NCBI RefSeq assembly: GCF_900142705.1
Contig: NZ_FRBV01000001.1
Location: forward strand, 372,001-436,000
DNA from: Nitrosospira sp. Nsp11
Lineage (GTDB): Bacteria; Pseudomonadota; Gammaproteobacteria; Burkholderiales; Nitrosomonadaceae
Direction: 5' to 3'
Length of the DNA: 64,000 nt
Shown here: piece by piece, positions 23,755-33,310 of the stretch
Numbering within the stretch: position 1 is the first letter of the stretch
How the letters are laid out: each line of letters starts with the position of its first letter
Position numbers and translations under genes: made by a program
Notes under the pieces: model-generated
Database searches by the model: none
What the model saw: only the letters and a program-made list of their open reading frames with translations
What the model was told of the DNA's origin: nothing

Positions 23755-25449
23755 ATGGCGTGGCTAAGGAGTATTAAAAGCAAACTTGTTGTGTTTGCCA
23801 TGATGGCCACACTCATCCCGTCGTTAGGGCTGGGATTGTTGTCCTTTCGACAAAATGAGGCGCAGATAAGCGATAACGTAACCCGTGAACTTCGCGCCAT
23901 GACAAATTATGCCAGCCGCGAAATAAAGCTCTGGATTGATAAGCGTGTCCATGAGGTACACGTAACATCCACGTCCAATGTCGTCATAGACGGTTTATCG
24001 GCAATTAGCCGCCCCGAAGAGAGCTTACCTGGTGGAAATCCGCAAGCCCTCGCACACTATCTGCGATCGGTACAGGGAAAACTCGACACAATACTGGAAC
24101 TGACTGTCGTGGATGCGACGGGTAAAGTCGTGGCGAGCAGCACGCAAGCGCCGGCCAGAGTCACACTCCCCAAGGATTGGCCCCAGAGTTCCCTCACAGA
24201 AGGCCTGGTGATTGCACCGCCTCGCTGGAATACGGGATATGCTACCGCCACACTTAGCGTTGCGGTTCCGGTATTGTCCTACGACGATCTATTGATGGGC
24301 GCGTTAGTGGCCGTGCTTGATCTTCACGGCTTGCAGCCCCGCCTGAAAAGCGCGATAAAATCTCCATCGGGCGAAGTGATCCTGCTTGATTCAGACGGCA
24401 GAGCTCTCGCCAGCAGCCAGAACGACACAGATAAATTGCAGCAGCTGGATCCTTCCGTGCTGCGGCATCTGCTCGCGCAACCGGGCAACTCCATGGCCTT
24501 TCAAGGCCTCACACATCGCAACGTGATCGGGTTGGCTGAGGTATCCGCGGAGCCGGGGGTCACCATTGTGGCAGAGCTCGATCGCGCTGCAGTCTATGGC
24601 AAATGGATAGAACTTCGAAATATGTTTCTGGGGCTGGTAGGCGCACTGGTTCTGGTAGTGGCAGCCGTGGCCTTTCAGATGGGCCGTTCAATTGTCGTGC
24701 CGTTGCAACGGCTGATCCGTGCAGCGGACCGCATTGCCGGGGGCGACCTGGAGGTACGGCTTTCTGCAAAACGAAATGACGAACTCGGTCGCCTTACGGT
24801 GGTATTCGATCAGATGGCGGACCGGTTGCGCCAAAGCCACGCCGAGATTATGGCCGCTAATGAAGCCATGCAGCAACAGAATCAGGTCCTGGAGACGCTT
24901 TCCATCACCGACAGCCTTACCGGCCTGTACAATCGCAGTAAGCTCGATGCCATTCTGGCCGATGAGCTAGCGCGCTTTAAACGCACCCAACGGCAGTTTG
25001 CATTATTAATGCTGGACATTGATCACTTCAAGACATTAAACGATACCCATGGCCATATCACCGGCGATGAAATTCTGCGAAGCGTCGCCCGGATACTTCT
25101 TCAGTCTGTCCGTAGTATCGACTATGCAGCACGCTACGGGGGTGATGAACTTATTATTATTCTGGTTGATACTTCCGCAGACCTGGCCGCGAAAACTGCA
25201 GAACGCATCCGTTCCCAAGTAGAAAATGCGCAATATGGCAACAACGGCTCGACGATTGCAGTAACGGTGAGTATCGGTATCGCACAGTGTCAACCCGACG
25301 ACATGACGCCAACCGCAGTGTTCGCCCGCGCAGATCAAGCACTCTATCAAGCAAAGCGCGCGGGTCGCAACAGGCATATAGCGATCATTAATCCTGGTTT
25401 GTCCACCGCACCTACTGCTTGCCCAAGTAGGCTTCCACCAGCGTATTGA
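23755..25449 (+). CDS. Membrane diguanylate cyclase (Cache-HAMP-GGDEF)
   Basis: From ATG 23755 the protein has 564 residues; a TTG at 23716 is a weaker alternative. There are two transmembrane segments, near residues 12-32 and about 290-310, enclosing a periplasmic Cache-like sensor domain. A HAMP domain (IVVPLQRLIRAADRIAGGDL) and a short coiled coil follow, then a GGDEF domain starting SITDSLTGLYNRSKLD. The active-site loop reads RYGGDEL (462-466 for GGDEL) instead of GGDEF/GGEEF. The inhibitory RxxD site is intact (RSID). It should make c-di-GMP from GTP in response to an external ligand. The last 38 bp overlap the tail of a convergent gene. Confidence 0.92.
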   Translation: MAWLRSIKSKLVVFAMMATLIPSLGLGLLSFRQNEAQISDNVTRELRAMTNYASREIKLWIDKRVHEVHVTSTSNVVIDGLSAISRPEESLPGGNPQALAHYLRSVQGKLDTILELTVVDATGKVVASSTQAPARVTLPKDWPQSSLTEGLVIAPPRWNTGYATATLSVAVPVLSYDDLLMGALVAVLDLHGLQPRLKSAIKSPSGEVILLDSDGRALASSQNDTDKLQQLDPSVLRHLLAQPGNSMAFQGLTHRNVIGLAEVSAEPGVTIVAELDRAAVYGKWIELRNMFLGLVGALVLVVAAVAFQMGRSIVVPLQRLIRAADRIAGGDLEVRLSAKRNDELGRLTVVFDQMADRLRQSHAEIMAANEAMQQQNQVLETLSITDSLTGLYNRSKLDAILADELARFKRTQRQFALLMLDIDHFKTLNDTHGHITGDEILRSVARILLQSVRSIDYAARYGGDELIIILVDTSADLAAKTAERIRSQVENAQYGNNGSTIAVTVSIGIAQCQPDDMTPTAVFARADQALYQAKRAGRNRHIAIINPGLSTAPTACPSRLPPAY

Positions 25450-26257
25450 GTACCCATCCCGACCGGCCATCGGCCGAGATCAACAGCCATTCGCCCTGAT
25501 AGGCATCCGCTACCATAAGGGATTCCTTCTTCAATACGCCCAGCACTGCGGCACTTAAACCGGGCTTCTGGCGCAGATTGCTATTGGCAGTGGCACGAAG
25601 CGGGAGTGGAACCTGCAACGAGACTGTTATTTGATGCGACTCCGAGCTCTTGCGACCTTGGGTGTTTGTTAGCATGTTGATAAACTCACGAGCCTGCGCG
25701 GCATAATCCATGGCGACGGCATAGTTGTCCTCTGCGTACGATGTAGCGGCCGCATCCAGAAGGCGCGCTGCCTGAGCTTGAAGTACCTGCGCGGAGCCCG
25801 TGATTGGTGATGATTTCACGTTTTCCATGACCATTTCAACTTCCGCAATAGTGGAGGCGGCGGCGGGACGTGTAGCCAGACGCCTGAGTTTCACCTGGGC
25901 GTGAGCAGCCTTGCTGCTGGTTTCCTGCAATGTCTTTGCCTGGTCCTGCTGCCGGGCTTCCTGGCTGCGGATTTGGGCCTCCTTTTCCGCCACCAACTTC
26001 TGCAAGCGTTCGATTTCCTGCTGCTGCACCTCTTTTTCCACAAGCAGTTTTTGCAGGCGCTCGATTTCATGCTGTTCCCCAACACATGGAGACCAGAGGC
26101 TGCGGGCAATCTCGGCTTCAGAGGGAGAAGCTTTTGGAAGAATGCTGCATCCCGTCATAATCACGCCGATAAGCACGAAGATCATCCAGTCCGGCATTTG
26201 TCTTGGCTGAAGCTTTAAAAGACTGTAGTGCTCCACTGATCGCTTCAATAGTCCCAT
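25412..26257 (-). CDS. Lipoprotein with coiled coil and SH3 domain
   Basis: A 281-residue protein. GGAG ten bases before ATG 26257 supports that start, although MPDWM (26197) would give a more standard signal. The lipobox is VIMTGC, so it should be lipid-anchored. It is followed by a heptad-like coiled coil with two EIERLQKL repeats (about 63-110), an alpha-helical region with SYAEDNYAVAMDYAAQAREF, and a C-terminal bacterial SH3-type domain (LRATANSNLRQKPGL, YQGEWLLISADGRSGWV). SH3b domains commonly bind the cell wall. Its function is unknown. It overlaps the diguanylate cyclase gene tail-to-tail by 38 bp. Confidence 0.8.
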   Translation of the reverse strand: MGLLKRSVEHYSLLKLQPRQMPDWMIFVLIGVIMTGCSILPKASPSEAEIARSLWSPCVGEQHEIERLQKLLVEKEVQQQEIERLQKLVAEKEAQIRSQEARQQDQAKTLQETSSKAAHAQVKLRRLATRPAAASTIAEVEMVMENVKSSPITGSAQVLQAQAARLLDAAATSYAEDNYAVAMDYAAQAREFINMLTNTQGRKSSESHQITVSLQVPLPLRATANSNLRQKPGLSAAVLGVLKKESLMVADAYQGEWLLISADGRSGWVLNTLVEAYLGKQ

Positions 26258-26851
26258 GACTCGGTTACTCCGGATCGATCCTGATATTGGTTGAAACAGA
26301 TATTATCGCTCAGTTCCGGTTTATGTGGTACGCATCACCATTTTCACTGTATGGTCTAGTGCTAGCCAGGCAAAACTCGGCGGCGCGCAGACTTGCTATG
26401 CCACTCATCGAACAGGCAGCAGATATAGCAAGTATGAGTACATCCCCATTTGCTTGATCTTCAGGACCTGTGAAAGCTCTTTTCGAGATCATAAAAATAC
26501 AAGGCGACATGGGTAGATTGTACCTTCAGCCAGGCATGGATTTTAGGGTATCGGCTAAATCTCCAACCACCGAATAAATAGGCTCCGGCAATTCGATGTA
26601 GAAGTTACTAGCGATTGCTGGCAAAATGCTGGGTTGCCGGAAAAATATTAGTCCCGCTACATTGGCCTTTTCCGCAGCATAAAACTGCGGGGAACCTGCC
26701 TCGGACCGCCCTACAGGTTTACAGAAAGGCGTACAGGAGCGGCTACTCCATCTGTGTTCTCTCTTGAAGCAGTAGCACGCCTGGGCTGACCAGGCTATCT
26801 TCCAGCGCTTAAAGGGACTGGAAGCATCTTTAACAATAAATGGAACGGTAT
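26258..26851. other. Intergenic region upstream of serB
   Basis: About 590 bp with no gene I can support. A minus-strand frame at 26526-26885 (119 codons) overlaps the serB start and has only a TTG start. Its last 55 residues (for example NVAGLIFFRQPSILPAIAS) look somewhat protein-like, but no family is recognised. The region must contain promoters for serB and the divergent lipoprotein gene. Confidence 0.5.
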
Positions 26852-27697
26852 ATGAATCTAATAATACAAGGGCTTGAAATAGCAAACAGTGATTTGAGAG
26901 AGTTGGCGAAACTTGCCGGCGCTAACCATATCGAACGAATCACAGGCCAGGCGTTTCGGCTGGAAAACGCAACACGCCGCGAGCTTGTTGCTGAATACTG
27001 CGCTGATGCCGAACTGGACTTTGCGTTCGTCGAACAAACGGCGCAGCTTTCCGATTTTGGGCTGGTTGCGATGGATATGGATTCTACGCTGCTTGCGATC
27101 GAGTCCATTGATGAAATAGCCGACATGCACGGGATGAAACCTCAAGTGTCGGAAATTACACAGAGAACCATGCGTGGCGAAATCGTCTTTGCGGAAAGCT
27201 TGAGGCAGCGCACCGCCTTGCTGCAAGGGTTGCACCAGGATGCATTGCAGCAAGTTTACGATGAGCGTGTGCGATTAAGCCCCGGTGCGGAAATAATGCT
27301 GCAACGGATGAAATTTGCGGGTCTCAGGACCATGGTCATTTCTGGCGGATTCACGTTTTTTACGGACAGAATAAAAACAAAACTGAATCTCGATTATGCC
27401 GCAGCCAACAAACTCGAAATTGCGGATGGAAAGCTCACCGGCAAGGTAATGGGAGAAATCATCGGCGCCTCGGGAAAAGCCGAAGTGCTAAAAAGTGTGC
27501 GCGAAAAGCTGGGCTTGAGGCGAGAGCAAGTAATCGCCATCGGCGATGGCGCCAATGATCTCAAAATGATGGAAGAGGCCGGGGTCAGCATCGCTTATCA
27601 TGCGAAGCCCATCGTACAGGAGAAGGCTACTTATGCCATCAACCATGTGGGTCTCGATGGAGTAGCCAATTTGTTCACATGGTCCGCGTCATCCTGA
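26852..27697 (+). CDS. serB: Phosphoserine phosphatase SerB
   Basis: Read from ATG 26852 (MNLIIQGLEI) it has 281 residues; an ATG four codons earlier is possible. The HAD core starts with AMDMDSTLLAIESIDEIAD, where the two Asp are nucleophile and acid/base. The second motif is TMVISGGFTFFTDR, and the third is AIGDGANDLKMMEEAGVSIA with the magnesium-binding Asp residues. An N-terminal ACT-like domain of about 70 residues precedes it. The enzyme performs the last step of serine biosynthesis, converting phosphoserine to serine. It is a stand-alone gene convergent with the TonB receptor gene. Confidence 0.96.
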   Translation: MNLIIQGLEIANSDLRELAKLAGANHIERITGQAFRLENATRRELVAEYCADAELDFAFVEQTAQLSDFGLVAMDMDSTLLAIESIDEIADMHGMKPQVSEITQRTMRGEIVFAESLRQRTALLQGLHQDALQQVYDERVRLSPGAEIMLQRMKFAGLRTMVISGGFTFFTDRIKTKLNLDYAAANKLEIADGKLTGKVMGEIIGASGKAEVLKSVREKLGLRREQVIAIGDGANDLKMMEEAGVSIAYHAKPIVQEKATYAINHVGLDGVANLFTWSASS

Positions 27698-27728
27698 TCA
27701 TGCAATAACTCGTTACGTAAAAATAGCG

Positions 27729-30323
27729 TTAATAGCTGAACGCAGCTTCCACCAGGAAGGTGCGTTGCGGATAGGGGTGAAAAACAAAGGCCTTGTCATT
27801 GTTCAGGTTGGTAATACCGAACGAGAATCGGCTTTTAAGGCCGCTCTGGAACTTGTGCCGATAGCTGGTTTTCAAGTCCATGAAAAAGAAATCGCTCTGA
27901 GACCCGAAAACGTTATTCACATGATCCCGGTTATCGAGATCGTTAAACGAATCACTGGTATAACGGCCTGAAAATGCAATATCCCATGCCTCCGTGGCAT
28001 GATAGGTGGTGAAGAAATTTGCGCGCCAGTGCGGTAAACGGATACGCTGTTTGCCATCGAGATTAAAATCGGCATTTGCGCCTGTCGGATCCGTGAATCT
28101 GACAATCCCTCCCTTGTCCACTTTTGCATTCATCCAGGTACCGTTGAACATGAAGTCAAATTTAGATCCAAGGATACGCCGTTGATCGAAAATAAGCTCA
28201 ACGCCGGTGGTACTGGTCTGATCGATATTTTGAAATGCACTCGAAGTGAGTGCACCTGAGGCTCGCTGCACTTGCTGGATAGCATCTTTGATATCGTCGC
28301 GAAACACGTTTACGCGGACGTAACCCTTAGGTAGCGCGTATTCAACCATGAAATTGTGATGCACGCCATTCTCGGGCCTGAGCAGCGCATTGGCTGTAAG
28401 AATGCTGGTCGGTGAGCTGAGCGATTGAAACAACTCGGCAATTACGGGGAATCGGTGGGCTCGGCCAAAGGAGTAACGGAGTTTCAACGGTCCAGGCTCA
28501 TAGCCCAGCGAAACTTTGGGTGATAACGCGGATTCCGCGCGATCCGGTACTGAAGTACTTCCGACAACACCGTTGGACGCCGACCACCACTCCTGGCGCG
28601 CTCCTGCTGTTACATCCCAGTCAGGCAGGAAACGATATGCGGATTGGGCAAAGACCGCATGAGTCGATGTCTGGCCATCATTGTTCCGGTTGGCCTGCAA
28701 GGGGCCGCGAGTGAGCGTGGCATAGTCCGTCAGATCATACTGCCGAAAGCTTAAATTGTATTGATCAAAATGATATCCGCTCAGAAATGATAGTTTCTCG
28801 TTGCCTAGCAGCGCTGGCGTACTTAGCTTGAGGTCATAGTTCAACCAGCTGAATTTCTTGAAATCCTGAATCTGGCCCGCGCCAGTATTTGCGGGATCCT
28901 TTGGACTGAAAAAAGCTGAGGCGCGAGTATCTTTCAGGACATCGAAATGGCTGATGGTCGTGTCGATATTCCAGTTTGGAGTGAGAGCGCCACGTAGCTG
29001 CAGTCCTAGATTCAGCGTCTCTCGTTTGTCCTGGCTGCCCCCAAAACCACGTTGCGCGACATCGAACCGGGTCCCATCCAGGGAAGCGTTACCTTCCGTA
29101 TTGCAGCAGGCCGGCACTGCCCCTCCCCAAAACGGCTGTCCAGTCGCGTCGCTTACGTAGTTGCGGGGACGATTCTGGCTGCGTGTACGATCCTCATACG
29201 CCACTGTGAAGATAGCTTGGAGATCCGTAGTGATGTCGTAACCGAACTTGCCCTTGAACAAGTGGGTTTGTACCTTTTCCGGTCCGGTATCGCCATAGAT
29301 GATGCTGGGCGTACCGCGTGTATCGGGTGTCCGTATGCCACCCGTGACGGGAGTTCCGCCTGGGACATCAAACAGTCCCGTATTGTCGATGAAGTAAGAC
29401 TGTGGATGGCTCTGCGCTTCAAGACGGTTGTAGGCCAGGAATACTGTAAACCGGTCCTGAATCCGGTTGCCATACGATACGTATTGCCGATCGCCTATGA
29501 AAGTTCCCTGATCCGGCCCGTAGATCTTGTAGGGCTGAATAAACAGGCTGCTCTCGACATAAAATTCCTGCTTGCGCGGCATGCGCGTTTTTATGTTTAC
29601 CACACCACCGATGGAGTTGCCGCTATATTCCGCCGAGAAGGGTCCATAAACAACGTCGACGGAATCGATTTCATTTGGGCCTACCAACGACCAGCGCGGC
29701 GCACCGTTAAAGGAAGCCTGCAGAAAATTGTGCAGCGGCAAGCCATCGGCATAGACCATATTGCGCGCGGTCGAGAACATATCCGCACCCCGAATGCCGA
29801 GAACACCGTTGGGATCACCGACATAACGCTGCCGGATTTGCAGGCTCGGCTGATATTTCAGTACCTCCTCTGTGGTTTGCGCATTTTGCAGCTCGATCTG
29901 TGACCGGGTCACACGCGTCGAAGGCGAAGTGTAATGTGTATCACGCTCGGTCTCGCCGGTAACAACCATTTCCTTGAGTACCGTGTCCGGTTCGCCGCCT
30001 TGCGCGGGATTATCCTTATTTCCATCCTTGCGTTTGTTCTTGCCGGAAACGTCGCCCGCCGCTTTCTCTTCAACACCGGGAATGGAAACGGCGCCGGAAG
30101 CTGCTTGACTTGTATCTTCCGCCGATGAAGCCGGGCTGCCTGGCTGCACGGTTAACCCGCTGGCGGCGCCAGCGGAAGGGGGTGCCTGGGTGGCAGTTCC
30201 CTCGGCGCGAGAACCCTTATTTTCTTGTTTTGGCGGAAATTTTTTTGATTGGTCCGAATCTTCGGCTGCCGAGACCGGAGATACCCAAAGCAAACCTACC
30301 AGGAAAAACGAGAAAGATCTCAT
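27729..30323 (-). CDS. TonB-dependent outer-membrane receptor
   Basis: An 864-residue receptor with signal peptide (FFLVGLLWVSPVSAAE). An unusual 90-residue low-complexity linker rich in Gly, Ala, Ser and Lys separates it from the TonB-box-like EMVVTGETERD. The plug domain follows (STRVTRSQIELQNAQTTEEV, LGIRGADMFSTARNMVYADG, VDVVYGPFSAEYSGNSIGGV). The barrel ends FLVEAAFSY with a terminal aromatic. The substrate cannot be read from sequence. Its immediate upstream neighbour on the same strand encodes a BNR-repeat protein with a Cys-rich motif, so the two may form an uptake unit. No plug-linked regulator (FecI/FecR) is nearby. Confidence 0.93.
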   Translation of the reverse strand: MRSFSFFLVGLLWVSPVSAAEDSDQSKKFPPKQENKGSRAEGTATQAPPSAGAASGLTVQPGSPASSAEDTSQAASGAVSIPGVEEKAAGDVSGKNKRKDGNKDNPAQGGEPDTVLKEMVVTGETERDTHYTSPSTRVTRSQIELQNAQTTEEVLKYQPSLQIRQRYVGDPNGVLGIRGADMFSTARNMVYADGLPLHNFLQASFNGAPRWSLVGPNEIDSVDVVYGPFSAEYSGNSIGGVVNIKTRMPRKQEFYVESSLFIQPYKIYGPDQGTFIGDRQYVSYGNRIQDRFTVFLAYNRLEAQSHPQSYFIDNTGLFDVPGGTPVTGGIRTPDTRGTPSIIYGDTGPEKVQTHLFKGKFGYDITTDLQAIFTVAYEDRTRSQNRPRNYVSDATGQPFWGGAVPACCNTEGNASLDGTRFDVAQRGFGGSQDKRETLNLGLQLRGALTPNWNIDTTISHFDVLKDTRASAFFSPKDPANTGAGQIQDFKKFSWLNYDLKLSTPALLGNEKLSFLSGYHFDQYNLSFRQYDLTDYATLTRGPLQANRNNDGQTSTHAVFAQSAYRFLPDWDVTAGARQEWWSASNGVVGSTSVPDRAESALSPKVSLGYEPGPLKLRYSFGRAHRFPVIAELFQSLSSPTSILTANALLRPENGVHHNFMVEYALPKGYVRVNVFRDDIKDAIQQVQRASGALTSSAFQNIDQTSTTGVELIFDQRRILGSKFDFMFNGTWMNAKVDKGGIVRFTDPTGANADFNLDGKQRIRLPHWRANFFTTYHATEAWDIAFSGRYTSDSFNDLDNRDHVNNVFGSQSDFFFMDLKTSYRHKFQSGLKSRFSFGITNLNNDKAFVFHPYPQRTFLVEAAFSY

Positions 30324-30436
30324 ATTTATTTTTATATTATGTGATCGCTCTTACTGATAACGATCAACCAGGATCTTTACCAACATATGCTTCAAACGTT
30401 TCGTCAGCGCGACAATTTATTCCAATCCATGAAAGA

Positions 30437-31651
30437 TCAACTGGAGCGTCCGGCAGTGATTCGCTCAATCGGTATAATTCGCAGCCCCTCTTTTGCAGTG
30501 TTCCACACCACCAGCACTTTTTCGCCGTTAATCAACGGCAGTGGATAATCGGTTGCGCCAGCCGAAGACATCAAACGCGTCGGTTCGCTCCAGGAGACGC
30601 CGCCATTGACCGAATACATCATCTGGGCGGAGTAGGACTGCCCATCAAATTCTCGCCAGGAGAGGATAACGATTTTATCCTTCAAAACGACCGAGGCATG
30701 GTTTGCCTGTGCCGCAGGATTACCGATAGGCATGGGCTGGGATTCCCAATCCCCGTCGATATTTTTGTAGAACAACCCCTGGCGCGCCGTGCCATTGGTA
30801 AACCAGGCGAGGTGCAGCTTGCCCCATCTGTCAGCCGCCAGGCTTCCGCCATTATGCGGACAGGCATCAACTTGCCATTTGTCATGCGTCGCACGTCTCA
30901 CTCCACCCTCATCCAAATTTGCGATAGCGAAATCGCGCGTGTTGGTACCGAAAATATTCCGCCAGAGGGCGACAGGTCCATCCTTGGTCCAGGCGAGCGT
31001 TATTCGGCAACACTCGCATGTATGTTCGTGAAATCGATGGTTCGGGCCAAAACTTTTGCCGTTATCAAGCGATTTGACTGTATATATCGATGAGCCCCTA
31101 AATTTGTCGCCTTTTTCCTTGGCCGCATCCCGATCCCTCGCATCCAGCCATGCAATCACAACCCGCCCGTCGCCATCGATTGCCATCGAATCAAACCGGT
31201 GGCTGGTGATGCGCCCATCGTCATTCAGCGTAATGGGTGCGGAAAAGGTCTTACCTGAATCTGTCGAGCGCGCAAACCGGACGTTGCCGGCGTATTTCTG
31301 GGGCAAGGACTGCACCCAGGTCAGAAGCACGGCGCCATCGCGCGCAACTGCAATCTTGGGTCGGCTCTCGCCATCAGCCGATATGGCTTCCGGCTCGGGT
31401 GTGACGATAACCGGCGTGGAAAAATTAGTTCCGTCGTCGTCCGACCAGGAAACCAGCAGCCGCTGATTCTCTACCCTCGCTATCCATAGCCGTCCATTTT
31501 CATCCAGCGTTGCGCCCACCGCCAGCGTAGCCTTTGGAGCATGCGACATTGAATGGCTTTGTCCTCCATTAGCTGAATCCTGCTGACCCGCGAGCGCCGT
31601 TGCCGAAACGCTCATCAGGAAAATGGATGCAATACGAAGAATCCGGTACAT
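30437..31651 (-). CDS. Exported BNR-repeat (sialidase-fold) protein with CECC motif
   Basis: A 404-residue secreted protein (signal peptide RILRIASIFLMSVSATALAG). At least four Asp-box/BNR motifs mark a six-bladed sialidase-like propeller: SDDDGTNF, STDSGKTF, SLDNGKSF and VNGGVSWSEP. The catalytic Arg triad of true sialidases is not evident, so enzymatic sialidase activity is doubtful. Between blades is FHEHTCECCRITLAW (His208, His210, Cys212, Cys214, Cys215), and later DACPHNGGSL, a cluster that could bind a metal or a cofactor. Located 113 bp upstream of the TonB receptor, probably in one transcript, it may present a ligand to that receptor (inference). Confidence 0.8.
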   Translation of the reverse strand: MYRILRIASIFLMSVSATALAGQQDSANGGQSHSMSHAPKATLAVGATLDENGRLWIARVENQRLLVSWSDDDGTNFSTPVIVTPEPEAISADGESRPKIAVARDGAVLLTWVQSLPQKYAGNVRFARSTDSGKTFSAPITLNDDGRITSHRFDSMAIDGDGRVVIAWLDARDRDAAKEKGDKFRGSSIYTVKSLDNGKSFGPNHRFHEHTCECCRITLAWTKDGPVALWRNIFGTNTRDFAIANLDEGGVRRATHDKWQVDACPHNGGSLAADRWGKLHLAWFTNGTARQGLFYKNIDGDWESQPMPIGNPAAQANHASVVLKDKIVILSWREFDGQSYSAQMMYSVNGGVSWSEPTRLMSSAGATDYPLPLINGEKVLVVWNTAKEGLRIIPIERITAGRSS

Positions 31652-31893
31652 CTTTCGCTCCCATTACAGTGTTGAGGTCGAGAGTAATCTATTTGCCGAA
31701 ACATGGGAATGTGGCAAATTGTCGCACTTGATAATCGCGATCTCATGAATCCAAGGGCAGGAAGTGTGATAACAGATTGAAAGCAATACCTTAAGCATCC
31801 GTATTTCTGCATTTCTGGTTATTGCCTCTGCCTCTGCCGCGACCGCGGCAACAATCCGAATGCTCATCCGGGCATTTCCCCTGGGGTTGCTGC

Positions 31894-32059
31894 TAGCAGC
31901 CTGTCGGACTTAAGGAATCGCAGCGAAGAAGTGACTGGGTGAGGTCAGATTTTGGGGATTTTGAAGGCCGATAGTTATTCTATTGATCGAAAAAGCAGCG
32001 AAATATGAACTGGCCAGACGCTTTTGCAGCCGATTTCCTTTAAATCCGGCAGGCTGCTA
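31894..32059. mobile_element. MITE-like element, copy 1
   Basis: A 166-bp segment bounded by imperfect inverted repeats of about 27 bp (left TAGCAGCCTGTCGGACTTAA, right end reads TAGCAGCCTGCCGGATTTAA on the other strand). Both ends carry TA, compatible with TA target duplication. It has no ORF of its own and is highly similar to 46933-47075. Compared with that copy it has about 22 extra bases (31977-31999 region). Its right end supplies the TAG stop of the symporter gene. Confidence 0.85.
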
Positions 32060-33310
32060 ATGTTCGTTGATGTGCTGCTCATGCCCCACCCATTTCTGTA
32101 CCACGAGACTTCCCACCATGTCCCCTTCGACATTGACCGCCGTGCGAAAAGTATCCAGGAGGCGATCGATGGGCAGCAGGATGGCAATGGCTTCTGCGGG
32201 CAGGCCGACAGATTGCAGTACCACTACCATGGTCACCATCCCGGCACTGGGTATGCCGGGCGCGCCCATTGCAGCCAGCATGGCCGTCACAAATACGATC
32301 ATCTGTTGCATGAGGTTGAGCTCGATGCCTGCCAGATTAGCGATAAACAAGGCGGCCATTGCTTCGTACAACGCGGTACCGTCCATATTGAGCGTAGCGC
32401 CCAGCGGCACGACAAAACCGGCAATATCGCGTTTGACATGCAGATGCTGCTCGACGCAGCGCAAGGTGACCGGCAGAGTGGCGGAACTGGAACTGGTGGC
32501 GAAGGCCGTTATCAAGGCCTCCCGCGCCCCACGCCAGAATTTGAGCGGTCTCATGCCTGTAACCAGATAAAGAATCAACGGCAGGACTACCATGCCGTGC
32601 AATAAAGTTGTTGTCACCACCACGACTATGAATTCGACCAATGTGGCGAGCAAAGCCGCGTCCTGGGTGGCCGCAAGCTTCAACAGCAGTGCCATGATAC
32701 CGAATGGCGCCAAGCGCATGATCCAGCCCACCAGCATCAGCATCAGCTCCAGCAATTCCTGTAACAGAATGAGAATGTTGGCATAGCGTTCGCCGCCCAC
32801 CACCAGGGCAATCCCGAGCAAAAGCGCGAAAACCACTACAGCAATCACGTTACCCTCCGCCAGCGCAGTCATTGGGTTTTGGAACAGCGAATGGAGGAAG
32901 TGAGCGAAAAAATCGGATAACGTCATTTGCTCGGCTCGAAATCCCTGCATGGCATCCTGAAACATCGCGAGCTCCAGCCCTGCACCAGGACGGACAAGAT
33001 TGGCGGCAGTCAGGCCCAGCATGATCGCGAGCGCCATGGAGAATATGAAAAAGCCCAGCGTTGCTTTCCATACCTTGTGCATCTGCCTGTGTGCGCGTAA
33101 ATTGGCAACCCCCACGGCGATGGAAGTAAACACAAGTGGAATCATTACCATTTTCAACAAGTCGATAAACAGTGTTCCGACCAACTCGGCGAAATATAAC
33201 CCGGCCTGTGCGGCTGTAGATTCCTTTCCCAGCAGGGATAACCCCAGGCCCAGCAGGAGACCAGCCAGCACACCAGCCAGAATTTGCGCATTAAGCGATA
33301 TCTTTCTCAT
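32057..33310 (-). CDS. Dicarboxylate/amino acid:cation symporter (DAACS family)
   Basis: A 417-residue membrane protein with about eight transmembrane helices and two re-entrant loops. The serine-rich loop SSSSATLPVTLRCVEQ and the motif PLGATLNMDGTALYEA are the hallmark of the DctA/GltP family. The segment PGIPSAGMVTMVVVLQSVGL is the third conserved region. Substrate could be C4-dicarboxylate, glutamate or aspartate and cannot be decided here. The stop codon TAG falls within the end of a MITE-like element, so the original C-terminus may have been altered by insertion. Confidence 0.93.
   Translation of the reverse strand: MRKISLNAQILAGVLAGLLLGLGLSLLGKESTAAQAGLYFAELVGTLFIDLLKMVMIPLVFTSIAVGVANLRAHRQMHKVWKATLGFFIFSMALAIMLGLTAANLVRPGAGLELAMFQDAMQGFRAEQMTLSDFFAHFLHSLFQNPMTALAEGNVIAVVVFALLLGIALVVGGERYANILILLQELLELMLMLVGWIMRLAPFGIMALLLKLAATQDAALLATLVEFIVVVVTTTLLHGMVVLPLILYLVTGMRPLKFWRGAREALITAFATSSSSATLPVTLRCVEQHLHVKRDIAGFVVPLGATLNMDGTALYEAMAALFIANLAGIELNLMQQMIVFVTAMLAAMGAPGIPSAGMVTMVVVLQSVGLPAEAIAILLPIDRLLDTFRTAVNVEGDMVGSLVVQKWVGHEQHINEH

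Noticed and set aside
26526-26885. 119-codon minus-strand frame overlapping the serB start
   Set aside because: Only a TTG start, no ribosome binding site, overlap with the conserved serB N-terminus, and no recognised family.
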